Assembly (NCBI GenBank): GCA_023079485.1
Contig: CM041083.1
Span: 106,283,054 to 106,347,053, forward strand
Origin: Archilochus colubris
Lineage: Eukaryota > Chordata > Aves > Apodiformes > Trochilidae
Length of the DNA stretch: 64,000 bases
Direction of reading: 5' to 3'
Shown: in pieces, positions 1 through 12,200 of the stretch
How positions within the stretch are numbered: position 1 is the stretch's first letter
Layout: every line of letters starts with the position of its first letter
Notes under the pieces: generated by a model
Seen by the model: only the letters and a program-made list of their open reading frames with translations
Database searches by the model: none
Told to the model about the DNA's origin: nothing
Program-made: the position numbers and the translations under genes

Positions 1-1877
1 CCACATATTGCTCTTAAAATTGGTACTCAGAGCAAAAAGGACGTGAGCTTAAGAGAGGCATCTCTCCTTTCTTTGACAACTGTTCCACATACACATAATG
101 GAAGCTGATCTGTTCTGCAGAGAGCTCGGTATTCAGGAAGCTGCAGGATCAGAAGAACAAAACACAAACCTCAGCTGACAGTGGGAATGCTTGTGTATAT
201 CCAAAGCAGGAATTGAGTGCCATGCTATTTGAATTTTTTATTTTCCCAGTGTGTTAATTTTGAGTGCAATATCCAGGGGATCTTCTGACAAGAAGGAAGT
301 AGGAGGAAGTATTTGAACATGTTTTGAAGCTTTTAGCTACTACTTAGCACTACTTAGCACTTTACCTATGTTTCATGAATACACAAAACTAACAATCACA
401 TACTACTTTGATGTACAGGGTCTCTGAGGAAGATTGCATTTATAGTTCAGAATAAGAAATCTATTGAAAGATTCTTTCATATAAAGTTCTTTATTTTTCA
501 AATTTAGTTAAACTTTGAAACTCCCTTACTGAAAAATCAAAGCATTTCTTAAATAAAACTTCCAAAATATATGTAAAAAAGATTTAATGTAAAAAGGGTT
601 ATTAAATTATGTATTAATATATCACTTTATAGCTCAAAATTTACTAATATGCCTCAGCACAGTCAGTGTGGGAAAGCTGAAAAAAAAAGTTATCATTAAA
701 GCATACCTACACAGAGCACAAAAGGTGGCATAAACAGCTGGGTTTTAATTATTCTATTACTGCAGGTAAAGAATTTCTGCCTTTGGTTTTAACATACTCA
801 AAAGTTGTCCTCAGGGTTTCCATATCAATAGCTCTTGATACCTGAAAAATTAATGGAATTCTGGAATTATAAAGTGCTAGCAATTTAATTTAATACAAAA
901 TTTTAAATGTGAATATCTAGTTTGTTATCTTGTTTGTTTGTCATATGTCATCTTCAGTTCAAATTGTTACAATTCCTCTTCTTCTGCTTATTACCCACAC
1001 AAGCAGTCAGTTGAGCCTTCTCACACCAACAGATTTGCTTAACTTTCCCAGGGGGCATTTTTGTTGCCAATGCAATTAGGAACTCCAAAATAATCTAAAG
1101 ATCACACAGAAGTGTTAGATAGTCATGATTATGGCTTTTCAGGGTAGCCTATGGCCCTGTCTACCAGAGCTTTATGATAGTCAGTATGTAGTCAAAGACA
1201 TGGACATTTTCAAATCAATACCAGCAGAGTATAAAAAAAATCCCTGACTGTGCTGAGACCATTGCCTGTCTTTTTTTGAATACATGTCAATCTCTTTTCT
1301 TAGAAAGGAGGAAAACTCTGCTTTTAAAAATGTTGCTTTAAGAGTAAATGTTGTACAACATTAACAGTATCTTGTTTACTATCCCTGACTCAATAAGCCC
1401 CAATGAGTCACAGTCTTAAGAACACTTCTGTTGCAACTTCCAGTTTGACTAGAAACCAAGATTCTATAAATAATCAAGTCACAAGTACTCAAACGCTTTT
1501 TTCCAGAGGGAAGTAAAGCACATTCAAGGTCTTAGCTGAATTTAGGACTTAGCATGTATGCCTTTGAAAGGATTAGCCAGTTAGGTTTGGTAATTTTCAT
1601 CCATTGTTATGATATAAACAAAAGAAAACACACATATTTGTCTCATGAAATTTGGAAAATGACCACAAGGAATTGACTCTGTAAATGAGATGAGAGACAT
1701 GTAAGTTAAAAATTCTCCAGTGTTATACTTTGGATAGGAAAAAGGTATTAGTGGTAACAGAGAAGAAATGTCAAGATACTGTCAAAAATCACACAGTTAC
1801 TAAAGGTTCACAACAATATATGGTAGATATATAATGAAGTCATTCCTTCCCTTATCAAGAATCAATTGTTTGCTGTA
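1..1877. other. Unique AT-rich noncoding DNA
   Basis: No coding frame, RNA gene or recognisable transposon was seen. The stretch is AT-rich with scattered homopolymer runs. The only local structure noted is a perfect 10-bp tandem duplication (TACTTAGCAC) at 341-360. It probably belongs to an intergenic region or intron. Confidence 0.6.
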
Positions 1878-2318
1878 TAGAATCATAGAGTGGTTTGAGT
1901 TGGAAGGGACCTCTAAAGATCTCAAGTCCAAACTCCCTGAAATGAGCTGGGACAGCTTCAACTATTTTGGATTTCTCACAGCCCCATCCAACCTGGCCTT
2001 GAATGCTGCCAGGGAGGTGACATCCACAACTTTCCTGTGCAACCTGTTCTAGTCTCACTACCCTCATACTAAAAATATTTTTCTTAATGTCTAATCTAAA
2101 TCTACCCTCTCTCATTCCCCCTTGTCCTTTCTCTACATGTCCTTGTAAAATGTCCTTCCCCAGATTTCCTGTAGGCCCCTGCAGGTACTGGAAGGCTACT
2201 CCATGGAGCCTTCTCCAGGCAGAATAACCCCAAATTGCTCAGCCTGTCTTCAAAGAAGAGGTCCTCCAACCCTCTGATCATTTCTGTGGCCCTCCTCTGG
2301 ATCTGCTCCAAAAGGGCT
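1878..2318 (-). mobile_element. CR1 LINE fragment, 5'-truncated, 3' end at left
   Basis: The left edge reads TAGAATCATAGAGTGG followed by the GGAAGGGACC block, which is the reverse complement of a CR1 3' terminus, so the element lies on the minus strand. Minus-strand translation gives pieces of the C-terminal CR1 reverse-transcriptase ORF: an MEQIQRRATEMIRGLEDLFF-like stretch at about 2250-2311 and GRFRLDIKKNIFSMRVVR at about 2060-2105. The pieces fall in different frames, so the ORF is broken. Only about 440 bp of a multi-kilobase LINE remains, the usual outcome of aborted target-primed reverse transcription. Similarity fades beyond about 2318, so the right edge is approximate. Confidence 0.9.
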
Positions 2319-2872
2319 TTCTTGTGGTATATCCTGAGCTTCAGAAGGACTCCAATCTTCTTTTGAAGTTTCAGTCATTTCAGTATATTAGCATCTATTC
2401 TCTTGTCTTCTGTTTTCACTGCTTTTTATTGTCTCTCCTTTTCGTCCAGACAGCTTATTTGGACTCTTTATTGAAAGTTTTTTGTTATGACTCAGCGATC
2501 ACCAACTGTTAAAGATAGTAAATAGAATTATAAAAGAGGGAAGTTTAAGGATCAGTTATATTGTATACATTATATAATACTAAAAATGACTGACATTTCA
2601 AATTGAAACACATATCAAACTAGCTAGTGGCTTTGGTCAAAATTGAGGCAGATACCTTTATTTTCTTGGTGTCTTTCTGTATCTCCATCCATTATGAATA
2701 AGAAATTAAACAGGCTTATCTGACATAAGAGGTGAATTATTTTATCCTGTTGAGGAGCACACCCTCATTTATTTTTTTAAAAAAGGTACAAATGAAAGAA
2801 AAACCTTTTTTCCTAATATCTGTGTCTTTTTTTCCCCTTATTTTTCATTTTCACACCAGCCCTAAGGCAAAT
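2319..2872. other. Unique noncoding DNA between CR1 and purine tract
   Basis: AT-rich sequence with no recognised gene or repeat. The first 30 bases or so may be a highly diverged continuation of the CR1 fragment to the left. Confidence 0.5.
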
Positions 2873-3322
2873 GGGAAAAAGAAAGAAAGAAAGAAAAGAA
2901 AAAGAAAAAGGAAAAAGAAAAGAAAAAGGAAAAGAAAAAGGAAAAGGAAAAGGAAAAGAAAAAGGAAAAGAAAAAGAAAAAGAAAAAGGAAAAGGAAAAG
3001 AAAAAGAAAAAGAAAAAGAAAAAGAAAAAGAAAAAGAAAAAGAAAAAGAAAAAGAAAAAGAAAAAGAAAAAGAAAAAGAAAAAGAAAAAGAAAAAGAAAA
3101 AGAAAAAGAAAAAGAAAAAGAAAAAGAAAAAGAAGGAAAGAAAGAAAAAGGAAAAGAAAAAGGAAAAGAAAAAGGAAAAGAAAAAGGAAAAGAAAAAGGA
3201 AAAGAAAAAGGAAAAGAAAAAGGAAAAGAAAAAGGAAAAGAAAAAGAAAAGAAAAAGAAAAGAAAAAGAAAAGAAAAAGAAAAGAAAAAGAAAAGAAAAA
3301 GAAAAAGAAAAAGAAAAAGAAA

Positions 3323-3354
<32 letters not shown>

Positions 3355-3385
3355 AGAGAAAGAAAAAGAAAGGAAAGAAGAAAAA
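2873..3385 (+). repeat. 513-nt homopurine tract, (AAAAAG)n with 12- and 11-mer blocks
   Basis: From 2873 to 3385 the + strand contains only A and G; the first pyrimidine on the right is C3386. The tract is ordered in blocks. It starts with mixed AAAAAG/AAAAGG units (to about 3000). Then come 22 perfect AAAAAG hexamers (3001-3132), a short interruption, and eight copies of the 12-mer AAAAAGGAAAAG (3145-3240). These are followed by five copies of the 11-mer AAAAAGAAAAG (3241-3295), eight more hexamers (3296-3343) and an A12 run (3344-3355). Long Lys/Arg or Ser/Phe reading frames across it are artefacts of the repeat. Such tracts are highly unstable in length and can form intramolecular triplex DNA. 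Confidence 0.97.
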
Positions 3386-6300
3386 CAAAAAGAAAGAAAA
3401 GTTTCAATTTAATAATGAATTGTAAGATATTTATAATATCTCATTGCTCTTAACTGGAAATTGTACCGTAAGCAGTTTTGTTCTGTTTAAAGTGGAAAGC
3501 CTTTAAAAGTTATAAAAGTAAATGCTGCTTGGGGTATTTATTGGCAGGAAGCAGTATAAAGATTCTGAGCTGTATCAAAAGTGGTTAAGCTACTGAGAAT
3601 ATGAGATGTTTGATGCTCTGTGAGAAGTGTAATTACTTACAATAGTTCTTAGGAGTCTCAGGGGTAAGTCATTACCCAGCAGTGATGACTCCATATAAAA
3701 CAGAAGATGAAAGCCACTCTCTAACCAGTAACCAGACTACAAGACTGCAATGTTATTTCCTCATCCATGAAGCTAGGCTTAAACTAGCAGATAAAATACT
3801 GAGAAAATGTAGTCATAGTAAAACGCAGATTGTTTCCTTTTTGGTGACCTCTTATCTGCAACTGAGCAGTCCAAACCAAAACTTCATCTCCTTCCACAAA
3901 ACTAGACTCCACTACGTGACCTCCAGTCACACACCCTGAAATAAATTTTGAATGCATAGATCATCACAATTCAATATTTAAGAAATAGGTTTTAACATCA
4001 GAATATGAACATATCAGTATCTGCCTTTCATTTAACTATGAAAGTTATCTGGGTTTAATGTGCTCTGCTTTGACTTATGAAAGAAGAAGATCAGGGCCCA
4101 TTGTCTGAGGTGCTTTCTAGCATTAGACCTGTTCAGTGAAACAGGATTATGCTGAAAAATGCTGACTTGCTGTATCAGAGGAGGGGTATCCATGAAGCTT
4201 TGTATAAAGTGGAAAGTTTCTGCCTTCCTCATGAATCACCATCAGCACTTGTAGAATATCCAGTTCTGGAGTGGTTCCTTGGGTTTTCCAAGTCTTATGG
4301 CTCCACAGCAACCCAGTTGCTCCGGGGCACCCATTCTCTCCACCACAGCTCTGGAAGCCCCAGCTCTGACACAGTTGGAAAGCAGGTGGTGACCCAGCAT
4401 TTCCAGACATTTGGTTAACTAGCCAGCACTGTGGGATTTCCCTGGAGCACACTCAGTCTGGAAACAAATTTTAAATGTTTCCAGTTAATAAGATTATTTT
4501 TTTTTCTTTCATCTGTTTCAAATGTTGCTTTCACTTCCAGTTTTGCCACTAAATTCAGTGGGGCCACTATTATGATATTAATGATTATGAGATTAGTGAA
4601 GTTTAACTTGGTTTAAATTAAATCACTCTTAAAAATTGATAAATACCATTTGGTCAAAGCATATCTGAATGGTAGAGAAATTCAACATATCCATCAACAA
4701 ACTGAAACCACAAACTTTTGTTTGCTTGTAAGCAGAAACAAATGCACCACCACATGGACAACTAAACCCCGAGACTGGGAAGTACAATACACAGGAAAGA
4801 TAACTGGCATAAGCACAGGGTATTACTGTAGCTAATAAAAAAAAATAGATCTGGTAAGTTTTAAATGTGTATTAAACCTACGTGGTCAATTAATGACATT
4901 TTGAACAATTCATCACTGAAAACAAACTCATGCACCAATACTTCAAAATACTTACCCAGATGTGGGCAAATTCTTATTTCCTGCATGTAATAACTGTATT
5001 TTTCTTTTCTCTCTAAGTAATGTGGATTTGTTATATTTGTATCCCAAACTTATTGTAACTTTCATCTTTTCAGAAGAATAAGAAATAAAATCAAGTGAGA
5101 TAATATGTTACTTCTACAGAGTACTGGGAAATTTCACTGTTTCTCAAGTTTTCTTTTTGAAAGGCATCATCCAGTAAGCAATGCTGTCAGTATTTCTCAT
5201 AAATGCCAAAAAATAATTATATTAAAACTTGCAAACATTACCTCAGAATTCAGCAAGGCTTAGAAACGTTTCCAAATGAACTCCACACAGCTGTTGCTGA
5301 AAGGAAGTGTGTTTTTTTTAATTTGTGGCCACCATCACTAGTACAAGAAAAGGAAGATACTTGGTTTGCATTTTTGTTGCTATTGTGGTTTTGGATTTTT
5401 AACAGATGTGCTAATTTTTACAGAAAGGTGAATTTTCTGGAAAAGAGAATCCTTTGATCATCTTGAATTCAGATATCTCCAAACATACTAGTCTCACATA
5501 AATATTTCATGAAAGAAAATTTGGTATAAATTCTGTTTGGATAAAAGCTAATTTCTCATTCTCATTCTTCTGTCTCAGCTGTGGTGAAAGGAAGCAGACA
5601 AACAGTTTCAGAGGCTGCAGCAAGCAGACCTATGACAATCCATGCTACAATTTTTCTCACACCACACTGTGTCTCACCACTGGTCTGAGGGAAAAAAATT
5701 TTGCAGATAACATGATAGCTTATTTGCCATATATTTTCACTTTTTAAGACCCTGATGAATGAGTCAATGTAGACTAGGCCAGGTTTGACACATATGTCTT
5801 AATCTACAAGTACATTTATTTCTTCAGGAACCTGCAGCTAATTTCAAGAACACAGTTGGCAAATGGTACAAAAGGAAAAGCATGAATTTTGAAAAAAGAA
5901 AACAGATATAATTCTGCACACATTTAGAAATAGCAGGAGAAAAATTGTATGCAGAATAATTACCCAAACCAATCATAACAAAGGTCTTTCATCTTACCAG
6001 AGGGTTGGGAATTCTTTAATGTTGAGTAGCCTGAACCTCATTGTTCACATAAAAACATTCATTTTTCAATGCAGAGACAGACAGAAGAGTGAAAACACTA
6101 AAAAAACTAATTGCTGTAGTACATAAGGCTGACTGATCAAAGCAGAGAAAGACATGAAAAGCGACATAAAATTAATATAAATTATCTGACTCTTGATAGT
6201 CATACAAGCTCTCACTTTGAAATACATCCCTTCCACAGGCAGGTGCATTATGTGACTGAAGCTCCTTGAACTTGTTTCTTGTGGCTTTTATGTCCTGGAA

Positions 6301-6689
6301 TGGCTGCCAAAGAGATGACATAATTCTGCCACAGTCAGTGTTACCTCCAGTGTTCCTTTATAAAAAGGAAGTTCAGTCCAGATTTCATTACATAGCAGAA
6401 ACTCAAATTGCATTACCATTTTCAGGAACTTTGTACCACAAACCTATTTCTACTTATGGCTTTATTGGGAAGCATGCCCATTATTAAAAGGCACTTCCAC
6501 TAGCACTTGCAAAATTGTAACAACTAAGCTGCAAAAAGTAGTAGCATCCTATCATGGAAGAGAAGACTTCATTCACAGACTTCATTCACAGCATCAGAGG
6601 TGACTGGTGTTTTTTTCTCAGTCAGATCATTGGGTGCTAATAGGCTACAAAAATTGAGTGAAATCTTTCTTCCTTTTGCAAGATAGCAG
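3386..6689. other. Unique AT-rich noncoding DNA
   Basis: No gene or transposon was recognised. A somewhat more GC-rich patch at about 4240-4450 is open in overlapping frames on both strands, but neither translation resembles a known family. A 13-bp tandem duplication (ACTTCATTCACAG) lies at 6566-6591, just left of the RTE-like fragment. Confidence 0.55.
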
Positions 6690-7027
6690 TCATGGCTTGG
6701 CTTCATGAACAAAGATTTCAGAAGGGCTCTCCCCACAGTGATGGCTGATGAAGCCAACGTGGGACAGGCAGTGCGGGTGCAAAAGGCCCAGCAGAAAGTC
6801 TCCTGTGAGGGGACAGCCAAGGCACGGCTCTTTCTGCACTGTCTTTTCTCCTCCAGGCTGATTCTACTGTGTTCTCAAAGGAGGCAGCAGCCTTATGGAT
6901 GGTGTCTCCTGATGTCTCCACACTGGAGGCCGGAGTGGGCCACTGCTGGCAGTCAGTATGGCCAAACCTGAGGGATTGTTTCAGGGAATCCTGGTATCTC
7001 CTCTCTGGGGCTCCTCTGTCACGGCAG
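6690..7027 (-). mobile_element. RTE-like LINE fragment, copy B (3' end of element)
   Basis: About 335 bp nearly identical to the left part of the longer copy at 23801-24606, in the same orientation. Minus-strand frames give RYQDSLKQSLRFGHTDCQQW (about 6945-7005), then FENTVESAWRRKDS, both typical of the region C-terminal to the reverse transcriptase of RTE-type LINEs. A further minus frame (about 6731-6773) reads LSHVGFISHHCGE, which looks like a degraded C-terminal zinc-finger motif. The copy is 5'-truncated at about 7027 and its 3' edge coincides with that of the other copy (TCATGGCTTGGCTT), so the two look like separate insertions with the same 3' terminus. It lacks 15 bp present in the other copy at about 6735. 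Confidence 0.75.
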
Positions 7028-7940
7028 AAGATAAAGGAATTCTACCTCAATTTCAACTTTCTAAGTTCATGTCAGTCTTTAATATTCTCTGCTTAACTCT
7101 TTCAGGTACTTGGCAGCATTTAGGGACTCAGGTGTTATTTTGCTCACAATGTTGCAAAGCCCTCAGTAGTATTTTTGCATTTCAGTAAAATTCAGCACTG
7201 TTTTATTGTCCTGATCTTTATTTTGAAAGTCTTTAATGTCTCAAGCCCACTTGAGTTTAATAAACCTCTTATTTCTCTGACCCATCAGAAATGTACATCA
7301 AAGCTCACAATAAATGCTTTAGAAGAAAAGGCTTTTTTGGAAAGCAATCTGAAAGCCAATCTGAATGAGGCACTAAAGCAGTTAGAACTAGCACAGACCT
7401 TTTTGCTTTGAATTAAAGGGACAGTGTGATGATGTTAGTTTCCAAAACGAAACAAAAAGGGTCATTGGACAATTAAAGACTGACACTGTAAAACTTCACT
7501 CAGAAAGTGACAGTGTCAGATTAAAAGCTGTCTTAATTAAACCACTTGGTGTTAAAGGATGATCATAATATTATGTTCTTAATTGAAAAAGAACAGCAAC
7601 TTATGATACACCAGTAAAAAATCAGAACACAGTAATGCTAGTATTTAAAATAACATAGAACTCATCAGTTAAAGGTGAATAGAAGTATGTGTTAGCTACT
7701 AAACAAAGCAACACATTGTACAGAATGAAAATGCATTCTGAAATTCTCTTTACTGCTGTGAGATTGTGCTCATGTCCACACCATAGAAATAAATTGACAT
7801 ACGAGGTACTAAACAATAATTAATTTTTCTTTCTCCAGACACTTCATGGAAAAAGTTGCCTAGAATTTTTTTAAGCATAAGTTTATTTCAGCAGAAATTT
7901 TTAATAAGTATTCAGAGGTACAACTTACTGTTTCAGTCTT
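7028..7940. other. Unique noncoding DNA
   Basis: AT-rich with no recognised repeats or genes. A 78-codon open frame at 7175-7411 (+) has no recognisable domain and is within chance expectation. Confidence 0.5.
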
Positions 7941-9262
7941 TCACAGATTCAGAGATTCAGTATCCTTCAGGTACTGGAAGGCCACTTTATGGTCTCTCAG
8001 GAGCCTCCTCTTTTCCAGGCTAAACAACCCCAGCTCTCAGGCAGTCTTCATAGGAGCAGCACTCCAGCCCTCTGATAATATTCATGGCTATCCTCTGGAC
8101 TTGCTCCAACAGCTCCGTGTCTTTCCTGTGTTGGGGGCTCTAGAAGTGGATGCAGTGCTTCAGGTGGGGTCTCGCAGGAGTGGAACAGACGGGAGGAACC
8201 ATGACCCTCGACTTGCTGACCACATTCTTTTGATGCAGTCCAAGATATAGTTGGTTTTCTGGGCTACAAGTGTGTATCACAGGCACATGATGCGCTTCAC
8301 ATCAACAAATACACCAAGTCCTTCTCCTCAGGGCTGTTCTAAATCCATTCTCTCCCCAACCAGTATTGCTGCTTGGGATTTTCCTGACCCATGTGCAGGC
8401 CCTTGCACCTGGATTTGTTAAACTCATGACCTCTCAAGGTCATGAGTTTAAACTCAAAACCTCTCAAGCCTGTCAAGGTCCCTCTAGGTGGTCTCCCTTC
8501 CCCCCTGCATGTCAACCACAGCATACTGCTTGGTGTCATCAGCAAACTTAAAGAGGATGCCCTCAATTTGGTCCCTGTCCCCAGCAAAGATGTTAAACAG
8601 CACCACTCCCTATACTGACCCCTGAGAAATGCCACTTGGCACTGGTCTTCATTTGAACATTGAGCCACTGAATAGAACTCTTTATGCACAACCACCCAGC
8701 CGATTTCTTATCCACTGAGTGGTCCATCCATTGAATTCATATCTTTCCAATTTAACGGTGAGGATGTCATGTGGGACAGTGTTGAAGTCTTTGCACAAGC
8801 CCAGGTAGGTGATGTCACTTGCTCTCTCCTTGTCCACCAGTGCAGTGACCCCATCATAAAAGTTCACCAGATTTGTCAGGCACTATTTTTCCTTGGGGAA
8901 GCTATGTTGGCTGCCACCAACTACATCCACATTTTTAATGTGCTCTAACAGAGCTTTCAGGAGGATCTGGTCCATGATATTGCCAGGCACAGAGGTGAGA
9001 CTGACTGGCCTGTAATTCTCTGGGGCTTTCTTTTTGCTCTATTTGAAAATTGGTGTTGTGTTTCCCCACCAGATTGCCATGACTTTTCAAATATAATGGA
9101 AAGTAACTTTGCAACTTCATCTGCCCGTTCCCTCAGGAGCTGCAGATGGATCTCAGCAGGTCCCATGGACTTGAGCACTTTCAGATTCTTTAGGTGATCT
9201 TGAACCTACTCTTCTCCTGGAGTGGGTGGATATTTCTTCTCCCAGTCCCTGCTTTGCCATCG
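7941..9262 (-). mobile_element. CR1 LINE, about 1.3 kb internal RT segment, most of 3' UTR missing
   Basis: Minus-strand translations follow the CR1 reverse transcriptase from N- to C-terminal as coordinates fall. [20 protein letters not shown] (about 9070-9130) is the RT N-terminal block. [19 protein letters not shown] (about 8750-8815) is RT motif A, with both expected aspartates replaced (D to G and D to N). The fingers-to-thumb remainder reaches about 7970. Frames shift repeatedly and the copy is dead. The left edge (TCACAGATTCAGAGATTC) resembles the terminal octamers but is joined directly to coding-region sequence, so roughly 250 bp of the 3' region is missing. A local inverted duplication lies inside it (8418-8451). 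Confidence 0.9.
8418..8451. repeat. Perfect 15-bp inverted repeat with 4-nt spacer inside CR1
   Basis: The arm TTAAACTCATGACCT (8418-8432) and its exact reverse complement AGGTCATGAGTTTAA (8437-8451) are separated by CTCA. The surrounding CR1 sequence does not normally contain this palindrome, so it looks like a local inverted duplication made after insertion. A near-copy of the adjacent ACCTCTCAAG motif follows on the right. Confidence 0.95.
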
Positions 9263-12200
9263 TCAAAAGCACATGCTGAAAGTTGCCAATTCCAAATACA
9301 ATTTTTCTCTATAAAATTAATTTAAATATTTTCCATTTATGTGGGATATATACAGGAAAGAAAAACCCAACAAACACCCCTGTCCAGCCATCATTTCTTC
9401 TACTCCAAAAAATTTTGTTAGCAGCTTAGGCTGTTTCTTATAGTTGTATATGATTCATTATAACCATTTTTAAAGTTATATTTGACTAACTATAAATCTA
9501 CCTGAAGTTCATACTCTATTCTCTTAATTTGTCCACTGGCAGCTCTTCCATCAATGTCTGAAAGCTCCCTAAAACTTTCAGATGTGAAGTCCAAGCAGCC
9601 AACCCATTTCTAAGCCTGCTTACTTGTACCTTGAATTTGAAGTCCATCTGGATGTGTGGACCTTGATAGCAGCATGTCTACCTGCAGCTCCACAACACTT
9701 ATCCTGAGTCCTCACGCTGCAGCTATACACTTTTTTTATGTACTCATGAGCATACATTACTTATTCCTGTAATGGTTCCAGCCTCCATCTGAGCAGTCTG
9801 ATGCTTTTGGAAAAGTATTTCATGATACTGAGTTGGGTGAGGGTGACTTGTAAAATGAGTCCTTCTTATCAGCATAGTTGGAAACCGTGTGGGCCTTGTG
9901 AAAGCATAAGCTGAATACTTATCAAGAAGAGGAGGAAATCACAATGACCCTTCCAAGTGCTCATTCATGGAAGTGTTTCAGCTTCTTTGTGCTGTCCACA
10001 CTCCAGTTCTATTCAGGGGGCATACAGGACACAAGAGACCTCTGAGTACAGAAAGGCATTGTACAGAATGGGTACTTAACACTTCTTGACAACAAAAGTT
10101 GTGTGGAGATATACATGCAGCCAGTGCTGCTTCACCATATTTTTTATTCTCTCTCTTTTTTTTTTTTTTTCTTGTACACTTAGAGAAGAGCAAGCTCATA
10201 TAGGATAACAGCAGAGCCTTATGAAAGGGCAGAAATATGCATGTGATGAGATACTGAAGAATAATCATGTTTGTGATTTGAAGGAAGGACCCACAATGCA
10301 AAAGTAAACTATTGTAAGCTTTTCTTTTTTATATGTACCAAAACAATACTGTTTGTTTAAATTTGACAGATGTTTAATTTTCCAAAGAAATAAGCCTTAA
10401 TTGAATCAAATGCTGGTAGAAATTGTTTCAAAGTACTCTGGTGAAGTCAAAAGACAAGTTATTTTAGATCTCAACACCTACATGTCCTTTGAATGTTTAG
10501 AATGGAAAAAATGAAACATTAAAAACTCAGACCTAGGACAGACATGAATAAGAACTATTGTGATAAAGCATGTAGAAAAAGAAAACTGAATAATGTCAAA
10601 TAGCCCAAATTTTCATTTTTCTTCCACCACAGACTCAAAATGATGACCAAATAGTACACAACAGTGTATTTTAACATCCAATGCATTCCTTTCTCTAGTT
10701 TTTACCATAGTGATGATAGACTATGATAGGCTAAGGAAAGCTAATATAGTTTAATCAATGAAGCAGCTGGACAACTTCATAGGAAATCTGAATCAATATG
10801 GACAAGAGGTCTTACTTTGGTAAAATTCATGTCTTGTGAGCAACTCTCCCTTCCTCTGCTTCCCATGTACATCTGGAGAACTCTTCTCTCTGGATTGAAG
10901 TGTCAGCTATGACGGGAACCACTTACACTCCCCAGATAATTGCCAGCTACATACATAATTGTTCCTTAAGCAAACATACAGGTCAAGTTACTACTTCCAT
11001 CAACTAAGCAAATTCAGTAAAAGTTTCCACATTCTGAAAGTAGTATTTTATTTTTTTTGAGATTGATTCTTTTACTGTATCCACTTCAGTTTGTATAATT
11101 TTACAATACTTCTGATGTGTTTAGGATAAAAAAATGACAGGGAAGGGATGTGACGTGAGGTTTTACATTTAAGCTGTCAGTTTTTCTCAAAAGCAACTTG
11201 TGTGCCTAAGATTTCTCCTTTACTGAATTTAGTGACCATTCCAGCTGTATTTACAACTTTATGCAACTCCAATATATAAACAAGTGCATTCATTCTAAAA
11301 AGACAAATGGCCATATATGAACTCTGATGCCAGGTTTCCTCGGCATGTGTAAGAAGCATTTTACTGTCTTTTCTTTCTCATTCCAATACGTTTCCCACAG
11401 ATATTAACTTCTTAACTGAAAGTACAGACTTCATTCACTCTGCAAAGAGGTTTACACTTTCGAGATTTTGTCATACAAAAGACTCTCTGTAAAAGTACAA
11501 GGGCTCCCTTGCATGCACTTCCTAGAAGCAAGAGGCCTAAGTTTTAAGTTTTGGCATTGGAACTGAAAGAGGAAATAATTAAAACTTCTCTTTCAACCAC
11601 AAAATAAATTAAAAAAGAAAATAGGAAAACAAATAAGAAAAAAAAGAAGCAAAAAATGAACAAACCCATCAAACTCATCAAACCCAATAGACAGGAACTG
11701 AAACACTATGTTGCTTTTTTGAATAAATCTTGGTACTCTTCCAACCTCCTGATTGGACATGTTCAATTCACACACTTCATCACACACACACACACAAATC
11801 ATAAGTGTAGAAAGTTATAAGACTGACATTTAGCTAGTCAGTCATTCGAAATTTACTCATATTTATCTGTGGAAATATATGATGAAGATCTTTAAGGCAC
11901 CACTACTAGATGTGTGGTGTTTAAATGGAAAGCAGCTGCAAGTAGCAGAATTATAAAATAAAGAATGGGAAATGCAAAAGCAGCAACAAGATGCAAGCAA
12001 AAGGTGTTGATAATAAAATGAATCAGAGACCATACATATAATAGGATTATTCTAGTAGTCATCAGATGATTCTGTTCTCCTAGAGCTCCATATTCTCCAC
12101 TTTAACCTCAAAGTATGTTTAAATCCCCATGAGACCTAATGATTAATGGTTGATTATATATCCATTTTCACAGAAGCAGCAAAAGTAACAGGAAAACAAA

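Noticed and set aside
2732..3425. Long Lys/Arg-rich and Ser/Phe-rich open frames on both strands
   Set aside because: They exist only because the homopurine repeat has no stop codons in several frames.
4147..4452. Overlapping open frames on both strands in a GC-richer patch
   Set aside because: Neither translation resembles a known protein; GC-richer DNA has fewer chance stops.
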